Origin: Lacibacter sediminis
Lineage (GTDB): Bacteria > Bacteroidota > Bacteroidia > Chitinophagales > Chitinophagaceae
Reading direction: 5' to 3'
Assembly: GCF_014168535.1 (NCBI RefSeq)
Contig: NZ_CP060007.1
Location: 4,402,001 to 4,466,000, forward strand
DNA: 64,000 bases
Part shown: positions 10,568-19,424 of the stretch, in pieces
Layout: every line of letters starts with the position of its first letter
Position numbering within the stretch: the stretch's first letter is position 1
Notes under the pieces: model-generated
The model's database searches: none
What the model was told of the DNA's origin: nothing
Seen by the model: only the letters and a program-made list of their open reading frames with translations
Translations under genes and position numbers: made by a program

Positions 10568-10906
10568 TTATTTCAACTTTTCATTCTCCTGATGCCGGTT
10601 CGCATCACGGATATTTTTCTTTTCAAAATTCTTCTGCAGTGCTTCGGTTAAATCAACACCGGTTTGATTGGCGAGACAAATTAACACCCACAGTACATCC
10701 GCCATTTCATCACTGATCTCTTTGCCCTTGTCAGTTTCTTTAAATGATTGTTCACCATACTTGCGCACCATCAACCTCGACAACTCTCCTACTTCTTCCA
10801 TCAAAATACCCAGATTGGTAAGCTCATTAAAATAACGAACACCAACGGTTTTGATCCATTGGTCAACATCAGCTTGCGCTTGTTTAATTGTAATGTCTGC
10901 ACTCAT
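10568..10906 (-). CDS. MazG-like nucleotide pyrophosphohydrolase
   Basis: This 112-residue all-alpha protein has the MazG metal-binding signature EExxE (Glu37/Glu38/Glu41 in LMEEVGELSRLM) and ExxD (Glu67/Asp70 in SDEMADVLWVLI). Family members hydrolyse nucleoside triphosphates or dCTP-like nucleotides to monophosphate and pyrophosphate. The single short domain resembles the MazG-like/iMazG group rather than the two-domain MazG. It sits between dtd (36 bases upstream) and glyS (106 bases downstream) on the same strand, so co-transcription is likely. The substrate cannot be told from the sequence. Its charged C-terminus (NRHQENEKLK) is unstructured. Confidence 0.88.
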   Translation of the reverse strand: MSADITIKQAQADVDQWIKTVGVRYFNELTNLGILMEEVGELSRLMVRKYGEQSFKETDKGKEISDEMADVLWVLICLANQTGVDLTEALQKNFEKKNIRDANRHQENEKLK

Positions 10907-10942
10907 GTCATTTTCAAATTTTCAAATTAAACAATTCTCAAT

Positions 10943-11395
10943 TTATTCTTTGTTCTTCGAATCGATCACAATTGTTACCGGTCCATCGTTCAACAATTCC
11001 ACTTTCATATCAGCACCAAAAATGCCGGTCTGTACTTTTTTGCCGAGATCGGTTTCCAGTTGAGCGATCATTTTTTCATATATCGGTATAGCAAAATCAG
11101 GTTTACTGGCTTTAATGTAGGAAGGGCGGTTACCTTTCTTGGTTGATGCATGTAAGGTAAACTGGCTAACCAAAAGAATATCTCCATCAACATCTTTCAC
11201 ACTCAAATTCATCACGCCATTTTCATCATCAAAAACACGCAGGTTCACAATTTTGCTGCTGAGCCATTCAATATCTTCTGACGTATCAGCATCTTCAACA
11301 CCCATCAATACCAACAATCCTTTCTGAATAGAACCTGTTATGTTTCCATCAACTTTAACAGAGGCAAAAGCCGTTCGTTGCAGTACCGCTCTCAT
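10943..11395 (-). CDS. dtd: D-aminoacyl-tRNA deacylase
   Basis: The product removes D-amino acids, and glycine mischarged on tRNA-Ala, from tRNAs. At 150 residues it is of normal length for Dtd. Diagnostic motifs are MRAVLQR at the start, SQFTLHA at 77-83, the GNRPSY segment at 88-93 and the Gly-cisPro loop in NDGPVTIVID near the C-terminus. It is the promoter-proximal gene of the group dtd, MazG-like, glyS. Its start faces arfB, with 58 bases between the two start codons. Confidence 0.96.
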   Translation of the reverse strand: MRAVLQRTAFASVKVDGNITGSIQKGLLVLMGVEDADTSEDIEWLSSKIVNLRVFDDENGVMNLSVKDVDGDILLVSQFTLHASTKKGNRPSYIKASKPDFAIPIYEKMIAQLETDLGKKVQTGIFGADMKVELLNDGPVTIVIDSKNKE

Positions 11396-11453
11396 ATTTC
11401 GTTCAATTGGTTGTAAATTCGATCACCGAAAATACAACGCTTCGGTTTGATGC

Positions 11454-11861
11454 ATGATAAAAGATGTGAGTAATGAAATTCAGTTCCAAACGGCACGCAG
11501 TGGTGGTGCCGGCGGACAAAATGTAAACAAGGTGGAAACCATGGTGATGGGCTATTGGCATATTGCATCGTCTGCACTTGTAACTGATCAGCAAAAAACA
11601 TTATTGCTGGAAAAACTCAGCAACCGTATTAATAAGGAAGGAACGCTCATTGTGAAAAGCCAGGTGCACCGCAGTCAGCAGGCAAACAAACAGGAAGTGA
11701 TCGAAAAGATCAATCAACTTATCTCCATTGCACTTACACCCAAGAAAGCAAGAATTGCCAGCAAGCCTTCAAAAGCTTCAAAAGAACGGCGTATTGAAGC
11801 GAAGAAAAAGATAAGTGAGCATAAACAAAGCCGGCAGAAAATCCGATTATCTGATTACTGA
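11454..11861 (+). CDS. arfB: Peptidyl-tRNA hydrolase ArfB (release-factor-like ribosome rescue)
   Basis: This 135-residue protein has only the catalytic domain of class I release factors, with the GGQ tripeptide at 20-22 (RSGGAGGQNVNKVET), and lacks the codon-recognition domain. The C-terminal tail is strongly basic (KKARIASKPSKASKERR...KKKISEHKQSRQKIRLSDY), as in ArfB/YaeJ, where it enters the empty mRNA channel of stalled ribosomes. It therefore probably hydrolyses peptidyl-tRNA on non-stop ribosomes. It is divergent from dtd and is followed after 3 bases by the cytochrome peroxidase gene. Confidence 0.93.
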   Translation: MIKDVSNEIQFQTARSGGAGGQNVNKVETMVMGYWHIASSALVTDQQKTLLLEKLSNRINKEGTLIVKSQVHRSQQANKQEVIEKINQLISIALTPKKARIASKPSKASKERRIEAKKKISEHKQSRQKIRLSDY

Positions 11862-11864
11862 TAC

Positions 11865-12896
11865 ATGCAAACACACAAAAGCATCCTGTTTATTATCTTT
11901 TCCATTGTACTTGTTACTTGGATGATAGAAGGCTGCCGTAAAAACAACCTGGAACTAACGGCTTACCCTGTGCAAATACCTGCTCATTTTCCTGCAACAG
12001 ATTATTATCAACGCAACCCCATCAGTAAAGAAGGTTTTGAATTAGGCCGACGTTTGTTTTACGACAATCGGTTTTCAGTTGATGGAAGTATTTCCTGCGG
12101 TTCCTGTCACCAACAGGTGGCGGCATTTGGCACTTATGATCATGATCTGAGCCATGGCGTAAATGGCTCACACGGCATACGTAATGCTATGAGTTTATTC
12201 AATCTTGCCTGGCGAACTTCGTATGGCTGGGATGGGAAATATACATCGCTTGATGCGGTATATGCAGCACATATCAATAGCCCGATTGAATTTGGTGAAA
12301 CCATTGGCAGCATCATTAATAAATTAAAAACCGACAGCCGTTATCAGCAGGAGTTTAAAAAGGTATACGGCTCAAGTTATATCAGCGAGCCACGCATCTT
12401 CAATGCATTAACACAATTTGTGAGTGCATTCATCAGCAGTGCAACAAAATATGATTCGGTAAAACAAAACCTCAAGACGTTTACTGCAAGTGAACAGGCA
12501 GGTTATACTGTGTTTCTCAATAAGTGTAACAGTTGCCATGCAGAGCCGCTGTTCACAGATTTTTCTTACCGCAACATTGGATTACCGCTAAATACGTTCA
12601 ATGATAAAGGAAGAATAACGATCACAGGCAATAAAGCAGATTCATTAAAATTTCGTGTGCCATCGTTGCGGAATTTGTTTAAGAGTTATCCTTTTCTGCA
12701 CGATGGCAGGTTTATTGGTTTTGAACAGATCTTTGATCATTACCAATCGGGTGTGCAACAAAGTGCAACTCTTGATCCATTACTTACAAACGGCATTCCA
12801 CTTTCAGCTGCTGAACGAACCGCATTGGTTGATTTCTTCCGCACATTAACCGATAACAATTTTACATCTAACAGCAACTTTGCTGCCCCTCAATAA
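11865..12896 (+). CDS. Di-haem cytochrome c peroxidase, lipoprotein (MauG/CCP family)
   Basis: This 343-residue periplasm-facing protein has a lipoprotein-like signal peptide with Cys24 in MIEGCRKN. Two c-type haem sites are present: CGSCH (Cys78-His82) and CNSCH (Cys221-His225). The family reduces hydrogen peroxide with electrons from small cytochromes; some members modify other substrates. Conserved segments such as GRRLFYDNRFS, the AFGTYDHDLSHGVNG region and the VPSLRNLFKSYPFLHDGR segment are those of bacterial CCP. It starts 3 bases after arfB, so the two may share a transcript although they are functionally unrelated. Confidence 0.93.
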   Translation: MQTHKSILFIIFSIVLVTWMIEGCRKNNLELTAYPVQIPAHFPATDYYQRNPISKEGFELGRRLFYDNRFSVDGSISCGSCHQQVAAFGTYDHDLSHGVNGSHGIRNAMSLFNLAWRTSYGWDGKYTSLDAVYAAHINSPIEFGETIGSIINKLKTDSRYQQEFKKVYGSSYISEPRIFNALTQFVSAFISSATKYDSVKQNLKTFTASEQAGYTVFLNKCNSCHAEPLFTDFSYRNIGLPLNTFNDKGRITITGNKADSLKFRVPSLRNLFKSYPFLHDGRFIGFEQIFDHYQSGVQQSATLDPLLTNGIPLSAAERTALVDFFRTLTDNNFTSNSNFAAPQ

Positions 12897-12924
12897 AAAA
12901 GCCCCCGATACATCGGGGGCTTTT
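12897..12924. terminator. Bidirectional intrinsic terminator
   Basis: AAAAGCCCCCGAT and ATCGGGGGCTTTT form a GC-rich stem with T/A tracts on both sides. It lies exactly between the convergent ends of the peroxidase (12896) and the coiled-coil protein (12928). Confidence 0.9.
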
Positions 12925-12927
12925 GCT

Positions 12928-13569
12928 TTATGCTGATTTGCGTCTTGCTCTTAATACATCCAACGCTTTTTTCTGATTCTCTACTTCACTTTTTTGTTTT
13001 TCGATATTCTTTTTGTTTTCTTCAATATCGTCCTGCAGTTTCTTCAGTCGCTTTTCAAGGCTGCCACTTTCATCTTCGTAGTCCCTTAGCTTCTTTTCGT
13101 TCGACTTCACTTTATCTTCCTGGCTTTTGATCTCTACTTCCAAAGCTTGCGCTTCAGCTAAAGGAATAAATCCAAGACAATATTGTTTGATCTTGGCAAT
13201 AAACACAGCGTCATCTGTGCCCTTTACATAGTTTTCGTAACCACGTGAAACAATAAAATATACATTGCTCTCATCCTTTTCCTTACGGCTCTTACGTTCT
13301 ACTTTTAATAAAATATCAAATGTTTCATCACTGATCTCAGGAATACGTACAGCTTTGTAAGTGTACACATCTTTACTTTCTTTAGCACTATAGCCCATTT
13401 GGCTGAATTTTTGCCGTATGGCATCTTCTGTTATTGAAGCAGAATATGGCACTTCCGTGATCATGGCCGGGATCTTTTTCTTTTGCCACTCAAGTTCACC
13501 ATAAGCTTGCGCACCTGCATACATCGTAACCAATAAACAGGCAAGTAAAGTGTAGATTTGTTTTTTCAT
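12928..13569 (-). CDS. Secreted coiled-coil protein, function unknown
   Basis: This 213-residue protein has a signal peptide (MKKQIYTLLACLLVTMYAGAQA). A globular part of about 120 residues is followed from about residue 142 by a long heptad-rich coiled coil (KSQEDKVKSNEKKLRDYEDE onward) that ends in a basic tail (LRARRKSA). The pattern is of a periplasmic protein with an oligomerising helix. No enzymatic motif is visible. It is monocistronic, with a shared terminator on its 3' side and a 180-base AT-rich gap upstream. Annotation is limited to structure and location. Confidence 0.78.
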   Translation of the reverse strand: MKKQIYTLLACLLVTMYAGAQAYGELEWQKKKIPAMITEVPYSASITEDAIRQKFSQMGYSAKESKDVYTYKAVRIPEISDETFDILLKVERKSRKEKDESNVYFIVSRGYENYVKGTDDAVFIAKIKQYCLGFIPLAEAQALEVEIKSQEDKVKSNEKKLRDYEDESGSLEKRLKKLQDDIEENKKNIEKQKSEVENQKKALDVLRARRKSA

Positions 13570-13744
13570 CTGTTTCGTTTTTATTAGTAATTATTTGTCA
13601 GATGTTATTCGCCATTAAAATTATCTTCGTTTAGGGTATAAATTACTCAATAATTTTTATGGCTCATTTGATAACATTCAGTTTTGTGGTACTAAGATAA
13701 AAAACAACCCTAATGTGTTGCATTAACATCGAAATATGTTTACC

Positions 13745-13752
13745 TATTTTTG
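13745..13752 (+). promoter_or_regulatory. Candidate -7 element TATTTTTG for the flippase gene
   Basis: This is a perfect TAnnTTTG box, with a TTG about 24 bases upstream (13718-13720) as a weak -33 candidate. Transcription from it would begin near 13759, after the first possible TTG start (13750) and before the second (13774). It is thus an argument for the later start codon. Confidence 0.5.
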
Positions 13753-13773
13753 AAGAATCTTAATTTCGTTTCC

Positions 13774-15273
13774 TTGAGCAGCGTTAAAAAATTAGCCGGA
13801 CAAACAATTTGGTATGGATTCAGCAGCATTTTCGGAAGATTTCTGAACTATCTTCTTACACCTTTGCTTGCCACTATTTTTGCTTCTGCCGATTATGGTA
13901 AGATCACTACACTGTTCGCCATTGCGGCATTTCTGAATATCTTATTCACTTATGGTCTTGAAACAGCTTATTTCCGCTTTGCGTCGAAAGAACCGGAAAG
14001 CAAAGTGTATAACACTGCTGTTACATCCATTTTTATTACAACAGCCATCCTCACTATTTTGTTCCTGTTCTTCAGCAAAGCCATTGCCGGCTTTCTTGAA
14101 ATACCCAAACAACCGGAGTATGTGCGGTGGGTGATGTGGATCGTAGCTCTTGATACATTGGCTGTGCTTCCGTTTTCGAAACTCCGGTTTGAAGGCCGAC
14201 CGAGAAAGTTTGCTGGTATTAAGATCCTGAACATTCTCATTAATGTTGGGCTTGTACTTTTCTTTTTGGTTGTTTGTAAGAATGCTGAAAAAGGAACTTT
14301 CTTTTCAGTATTGTACAGTCCAAAAATTGGATTAGGCTATGTAATACTTGCTAACCTTGCAGCAAGTGCAGTTACGTTGGTTCTGCTTTCAAAGGAATTA
14401 TTCAGTTTCCGTTTTACAATTGATAAAACTTTCTGGAAAGAACTGATGACCTATAGCTGGCCCTTGATCATTGTGGGTTTAGGTGGTATGGTGAATGAAC
14501 TCATTGATCGATTTATGATCCTGAAGCTCTATCCCGGTTCAACAGAAGAAGCCTACTCTCAAAGCGGTATTTATGGCGCCAACTATAAACTGGCGGTTTT
14601 GATCGTGTTATTCATACAGGCATTTCGCTTAGGAGCAGAACCTTTCTTTTTCAAACAATCAACGCAGGAAAATGCACAACGCACTTATGCAAGAGTGATG
14701 AAGTTTTTTGTGATCGCCTGTTGTTTTTGCTTTTTAGGTGTGGTGTTATTTTTAGATATCTGGAAATATTTTATGGGCCGCAGCCACCCCGAATACTGGA
14801 CAGGTTTGGCAGTAGTACCTATCCTGATGTTGGCAAAACTGTTTCTTGGTGTGTATTACAATTTATCGGTGTGGTATAAACTTACCAACCAGAATTTGGT
14901 TGGTGCATGGATCACGTTAGGTGGTGCAGCCATTACTGTGATCATTAATTTCTTGTTGATTCCTGTAATTGGCTATATGGCTTGTGCCATTGCCACCATT
15001 TGCTGTTATGGTTTCATGATGATTGTTTCCTACAGGTTAGGACAAAAATATTATCCCGTTCCTTATCCTTGGAAAAAACTCACCGCTTATGTAGTGATTT
15101 GTGTTTTACTGTTTGGGTTACATGAACTAGCAACTTATTTTATTGAATCAATGTGGTTCAGTCATTTATTTGGACTGGCTTTGATACTGGCGTTTGGATT
15201 ATTCATTTTACGGATCGAACGCAAAGAATTACAAAAGCTGCCCTTCGTTGGAAAATTCATTTCTGCCACCTAA
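13774..15273 (+). CDS. Polysaccharide flippase / lipopolysaccharide biosynthesis membrane protein
   Basis: This 499-residue inner-membrane protein of the Wzx/MATE-like oligosaccharide flippase superfamily probably moves lipid-linked glycans across the membrane. About twelve to fourteen hydrophobic segments run through the whole protein, with the family N-terminus SSVKKLAGQTIWYGFSSIFG. There is no in-frame ATG near the start and the frame is closed by TAA at 13711. Two TTG codons are possible, 13750 (507 residues) and 13774. I prefer 13774 because a TAnnTTTG promoter box overlaps 13750. The gene ends 2 bases from the end of the convergent MBL-fold gene. No glycosyltransferases are nearby, so the glycan is unknown. 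Confidence 0.9.
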   Translation: MSSVKKLAGQTIWYGFSSIFGRFLNYLLTPLLATIFASADYGKITTLFAIAAFLNILFTYGLETAYFRFASKEPESKVYNTAVTSIFITTAILTILFLFFSKAIAGFLEIPKQPEYVRWVMWIVALDTLAVLPFSKLRFEGRPRKFAGIKILNILINVGLVLFFLVVCKNAEKGTFFSVLYSPKIGLGYVILANLAASAVTLVLLSKELFSFRFTIDKTFWKELMTYSWPLIIVGLGGMVNELIDRFMILKLYPGSTEEAYSQSGIYGANYKLAVLIVLFIQAFRLGAEPFFFKQSTQENAQRTYARVMKFFVIACCFCFLGVVLFLDIWKYFMGRSHPEYWTGLAVVPILMLAKLFLGVYYNLSVWYKLTNQNLVGAWITLGGAAITVIINFLLIPVIGYMACAIATICCYGFMMIVSYRLGQKYYPVPYPWKKLTAYVVICVLLFGLHELATYFIESMWFSHLFGLALILAFGLFILRIERKELQKLPFVGKFISAT

Positions 15274-15275
15274 GT

Positions 15276-15914
15276 TCAAACCAAGAAAGGATTGTTTCTC
15301 TTTTCATAACCAATTGTTGTAGCCGGGCCATGGCCGCTGTACACCATTGTTTCATCGGGCAATACAAAAAGTTTTGTCCGGATGCTGTTGATGAGTGTAT
15401 CATAATCACCACCCGGCAAATCGGTACGGCCGATACTTTGTCTGAACAATACATCGCCGCCAATCACAAAATGCTGCGCCTCGCAATAAAAACAAACATG
15501 GCCAGGCGCATGTCCCGGGGTGAACAACACCGTTAGTTTATCATCGCCCATTTCTATTTCATCGCCTTCGTTCAACCAATGCAACGGACCGTTGTAATTA
15601 TCAAACGGCAGGTTCCACATTAAACCACTGGCAGGGGCAAAGTCTAATACCTGCTTTTCGTTGGCATGCAAGTGCAGTTCCAAACCAAAAGTTTCGTAGA
15701 TCCATTTGTTGCCAAATACATGGTCGAGATGACAGTGTGTGTTAAGCAACTGTATGGGTTGTAATTCCGTTTGTTCAAGAAAAGAAGCCAGTTCATCACG
15801 TTCTTCTTCAAAATAACAGCCGGGGTCGATAATGAAGGCCTTCTTTTGTTCGTTATAGAGAATATATGTGTTCTCCTGAACGGGGCTGAATGTAAAAGCT
15901 TTAACAGTGAACAT
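15276..15914 (-). CDS. MBL-fold metallo-hydrolase (glyoxalase II-like)
   Basis: This 212-residue cytoplasmic protein carries the metallo-beta-lactamase-fold metal site HxHxDH (His60, His62, Asp64, His65 in NTHCHLDHVFG). Further ligands are in TPGHAPGHVCFY, GGDVLFRQSIGRTDLPGGD and SGHGPATTIG. This set is typical of the short glyoxalase-II-like thioesterases or hydrolases that lack the GloB C-terminal domain. The natural substrate is unknown; a role in thioester or persulfide chemistry is possible. The start ATG at 15914 faces the large gene at 15985. Confidence 0.92.
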   Translation of the reverse strand: MFTVKAFTFSPVQENTYILYNEQKKAFIIDPGCYFEEERDELASFLEQTELQPIQLLNTHCHLDHVFGNKWIYETFGLELHLHANEKQVLDFAPASGLMWNLPFDNYNGPLHWLNEGDEIEMGDDKLTVLFTPGHAPGHVCFYCEAQHFVIGGDVLFRQSIGRTDLPGGDYDTLINSIRTKLFVLPDETMVYSGHGPATTIGYEKRNNPFLV

Positions 15915-15984
15915 GGATTGATTTTTGTACTTTTAAATGTCGGTTTTCCCAAACCTGATTCTCTAAATGATATAACACGAAAAT

Positions 15985-18900
15985 ATGCGAATTCAAGTGA
16001 ACGGTTTTCTTCGTCTTACGGCAACAGTATCATTCATCTTTCTTTTATTCCTGAACCATGCTTCTGCGCAGGTAAACATGGTGGAGTTCGGGAAAAACCG
16101 GGTTCAGCACACCAAATTCAAATGGAGTTTTTACCAAAGCCCCAATTTCAACGTTCATTACAACATTAATGGATTGGAGCTGGCGAAGTTTGCCACGCAG
16201 GTAGCCGAAGAAGAACTTCCCACGCTTGAAGATTTTATTGAATTCGGTATTCAACGCAGGATGAACATTGTTCTCTACAACAACTTCAATGACTATAAAC
16301 AATCGAATATTGGTATTGGTCTCGATATTCCTAATGCCGGCGGTTTAACCAAACTGGTGAATAATAAAATGGTGGTGTATTACAATGGCGATCATAACGA
16401 CCTCCGCCGCCAGATACGTGAAGGCATAGCCAAAGTGTTGGTAGAAAGTATGCTGTTTGGAGATGATCTCGGTGAGTTTGCACAAAACCAGGCGTTGCTC
16501 GATCTTCCAAAATGGATGACCGATGGTTACATTTCTTATGCGGCTGAAAACTGGAGCACCAAACTCGATAACGAATTAAAAAGTGCCATGATTGGTGCTG
16601 ATTATAAAAGTTTTTATCATTTCGCTTACGAGCAACCACGTTTGGCTGGTCATGCCTTCTGGTATTATATCGAAGAAAAATACCGTCGTGAGAACGTAAC
16701 ATATTTGCTTTATTTGAGCCGTATTTACAAAAACGTAAACAGGGCTACACAAACCGTTGCCAAGAAAAAGCTGAAAGATGTATTGAAAGATTTCATGCTA
16801 TACAACCGTGATAAATATTTTAAAGACATCCGTGCAAGAAGAAATGTACCAAGCGGACGATTAACTGTTCCAAAAGAAATTGGCAAGAACGATTATTTCC
16901 GCTTCCAGGCAAATCCGAATCCAAAAAGTTTTACTTACGCAGTTGTTGAATACCGCAAAGGACAAACAAGAGTGATTCTGAATGAGAATTTCATTTCAGA
17001 AAAAGTATTGTGGAAGAGCGGTGTTCGTAACCTTGAAGAAAAACCAAATCCAAATTATCCATTGCTGGCATGGGATCCAAAAGGAACACGCATTGCTATG
17101 ATCGTTTGGGAAAAAGGAAAAGTATTGTTGAATGTGTACGATGCATTCCGCCGTATTAAAACAGTGAAGAATGTTGAACTTCCGTTTGAGCAGGTGAATG
17201 ATATGCAATACATGCTCGATCCAAATACATTGGTGATGAGTGCGGTGAAAGGCGGGCAAAGTGATGTGTTCGTTTATAAGATCGACAAACAAACTGCAGA
17301 ACAGGTAACCAATGATGTGTATGATGATCTTGACGCAAGCTTTGTGGCTTTCCCTAACAAAACAGGTATCATCTTCTCAAGTAACCGTCCTTCACCAAAC
17401 GCTCCTACAGGTGATACCGTATTACCAAAAGAACGTTACAACGTTTTCCTCATTGATAACTGGAACAAATCAGAATTCAAACAAATATCGCAGCTCAGCA
17501 ATATCAAGTATGGTAATGCCCGCTTCCCAACACAATACAACATGAATCACTTCACGTTCATTAGTGATGAAAATGGTATTGGTAACCGTTGGGCAGGCTT
17601 CTTCAGCACTACGGCTGCCGGTTTAGATACCGTCTTCCAGGTGGGTGATGAAATATTACGTAATCCCGAACCAAAAGAACTTGATTCAACACTGAAAGCA
17701 TGGAACAAACAGGAACCTGATTCAATATTTACATTCCGTGTAACGGATGACAGCTCCTATACTTTCCCAATGAGTAATTACCAAAGCAGTGTATTGGAAA
17801 CACGCATTGCCGGTGATAACGGGCAGGTAACAGAAGTAAACCGTCAAGGTGAATTTAAATTCCTGTATAAATTAAAGGTGGATGAAAATACCTTGCGTAA
17901 ACGTAATGTAAATGCAAGACCAACCGAGTACATCAAACGGATGACAAGGCTCGATAAGATCGCTGGCGAAAACACACAGAACAGAACCGATATTGTTGAC
18001 AGTACTACTTCTCAAAAACCTGCAACAGATTTCTTTGAAACAGAATTCAAGAACGATTCTATTCAGCCTGGCGAAAAACTGATGGGTGCAAAAAAACAAA
18101 GCCAGGAAGAAGTGTTGGCCCGTATGCGCCTGTTCCCTTATACCAAGAAATATTTTGTTGATAACGTTACTACCAATTTTGCATCGAACGGTGCTCTTCT
18201 TATCAATCGTTTTCAACCATACTCAGGTGCCAGTGGCCCTGTAAATCTTGGTAACGGCAATCCATTGAATGCTATGACAAGAGTAGGTGCAATGGAGTTT
18301 TTAGAAGATTATAAATTCAGCGGTGCTTTCCGTGTCAACTATGGTTTACAGGATAATGAGGTTTTCATGCGGTTCGATAACCTTAAACGTCGTATCGATT
18401 GGGGGTTATCTTATTATCGTGCAGCTGCTACTAACGTTACACTGCAAACTTCAGGAGGAATATTTCCTGTAAAGACATTCAACAGTATTTACCAGGTGAA
18501 TGTTGCATATCCATTGAATGAAGTGCAACGGATTCAGGTTATTGGTGGTATACGCAGAGATGTGTTTGTTGTTAAAAGTGATGATGCGGTACCGGGCTCA
18601 TTAGCTGAACCTGATTATGATGAAAATTTTGCAATGGGAAGAGTTGAGTTTGTACATGACAATACGATCAATCCTGTTACAAATATCTGGCATGGCTTCC
18701 GTGCAAAAGGCTGGGTTGAAATGTTTAACCGTTTAGGTGGAAATTATTCTGAACGCCCTGGTGATCTAACATTTAATTTCGGATTTGATGCAAGGCATTA
18801 CCTGCGCATCTATCGCAACTTTATCTGGGCTGTTCGTGGTGCTGCAGATGTATCGTGGGGTGATAACAAATTTATCTATTACCTCGGTGGTACGGATGGC

Positions 18901-19422
18901 TGGTTAATGTTTGGCCCGAATCAAGTTACAAGAAACGGGGTAACCAAAGAACGTTACTTCAATACAGCAAATAAGCCTGCCCAGGATCAGAGTTATGTAT
19001 ATGAATCATTAGCTGTAAACCTGCGTGGATTCACACAAAATGCAGCGAACGGAAACAATGCACTTGTGATAAACAGTGAACTTCGTTTGCCTGTGTTTAC
19101 AACCTTCTTTAATAAACCGATCAACAATGCTTTCCTCCGCAATTTCCAATTAACTCAGTTTATTGATCTTGGTACTGCATGGAATGGACGTTATGATAAG
19201 ATCGGCAGACCTGAAGTAACTTATACTGATGTTTCAAATCCCAACAGCCCTGTATCTGTTACAATTAAAGCGCCTGGTATTGGTCCTTTCCTTGGCAGTT
19301 ATGGTTTTGGTGCAAGAAGTACGTTGCTTGGTTACTTCATCCGGTACGATGCAGGTTGGCAAATGAATGGTTTCTTTAAAGGAAAACCAATCATGCATGT
19401 ATCACTCGGTCTTGATTTTTAA
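15985..19422 (+). CDS. Large envelope protein: degenerate gluzincin-like domain, beta-propeller and C-terminal outer-membrane barrel
   Basis: This 1145-residue protein has a signal peptide (cleavage near ASAQ, residue 29). Residues 30-270 resemble peptidase-MA/gluzincin domains, including LPKWMTDGYISYAAENW at about 174-190, but the position expected to hold HExxH reads QIREGIAKVL (143-152), so the zinc site is missing. Residues of about 300-620 contain TolB/PD40-like propeller strands (DPKGTRIAMIVWEKGK, NKTGIIFSSNRPSPN, FTFISDENGIGNRW). From about 780 to the end, alternating strands and the final MHVSLGLDF indicate an outer-membrane barrel. Automated annotation often calls such proteins TolB, but the barrel argues against that. 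The role is unknown. It is monocistronic. Confidence 0.8.
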   Translation: MRIQVNGFLRLTATVSFIFLLFLNHASAQVNMVEFGKNRVQHTKFKWSFYQSPNFNVHYNINGLELAKFATQVAEEELPTLEDFIEFGIQRRMNIVLYNNFNDYKQSNIGIGLDIPNAGGLTKLVNNKMVVYYNGDHNDLRRQIREGIAKVLVESMLFGDDLGEFAQNQALLDLPKWMTDGYISYAAENWSTKLDNELKSAMIGADYKSFYHFAYEQPRLAGHAFWYYIEEKYRRENVTYLLYLSRIYKNVNRATQTVAKKKLKDVLKDFMLYNRDKYFKDIRARRNVPSGRLTVPKEIGKNDYFRFQANPNPKSFTYAVVEYRKGQTRVILNENFISEKVLWKSGVRNLEEKPNPNYPLLAWDPKGTRIAMIVWEKGKVLLNVYDAFRRIKTVKNVELPFEQVNDMQYMLDPNTLVMSAVKGGQSDVFVYKIDKQTAEQVTNDVYDDLDASFVAFPNKTGIIFSSNRPSPNAPTGDTVLPKERYNVFLIDNWNKSEFKQISQLSNIKYGNARFPTQYNMNHFTFISDENGIGNRWAGFFSTTAAGLDTVFQVGDEILRNPEPKELDSTLKAWNKQEPDSIFTFRVTDDSSYTFPMSNYQSSVLETRIAGDNGQVTEVNRQGEFKFLYKLKVDENTLRKRNVNARPTEYIKRMTRLDKIAGENTQNRTDIVDSTTSQKPATDFFETEFKNDSIQPGEKLMGAKKQSQEEVLARMRLFPYTKKYFVDNVTTNFASNGALLINRFQPYSGASGPVNLGNGNPLNAMTRVGAMEFLEDYKFSGAFRVNYGLQDNEVFMRFDNLKRRIDWGLSYYRAAATNVTLQTSGGIFPVKTFNSIYQVNVAYPLNEVQRIQVIGGIRRDVFVVKSDDAVPGSLAEPDYDENFAMGRVEFVHDNTINPVTNIWHGFRAKGWVEMFNRLGGNYSERPGDLTFNFGFDARHYLRIYRNFIWAVRGAADVSWGDNKFIYYLGGTDGWLMFGPNQVTRNGVTKERYFNTANKPAQDQSYVYESLAVNLRGFTQNAANGNNALVINSELRLPVFTTFFNKPINNAFLRNFQLTQFIDLGTAWNGRYDKIGRPEVTYTDVSNPNSPVSVTIKAPGIGPFLGSYGFGARSTLLGYFIRYDAGWQMNGFFKGKPIMHVSLGLDF

Positions 19423-19424
19423 AC

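Noticed and set aside
15985..19422. TolB translocation protein
   Set aside because: The propeller strands recall TolB, but the length, the peptidase-like N-terminus and the C-terminal barrel do not fit, and no Tol-Pal genes are adjacent.
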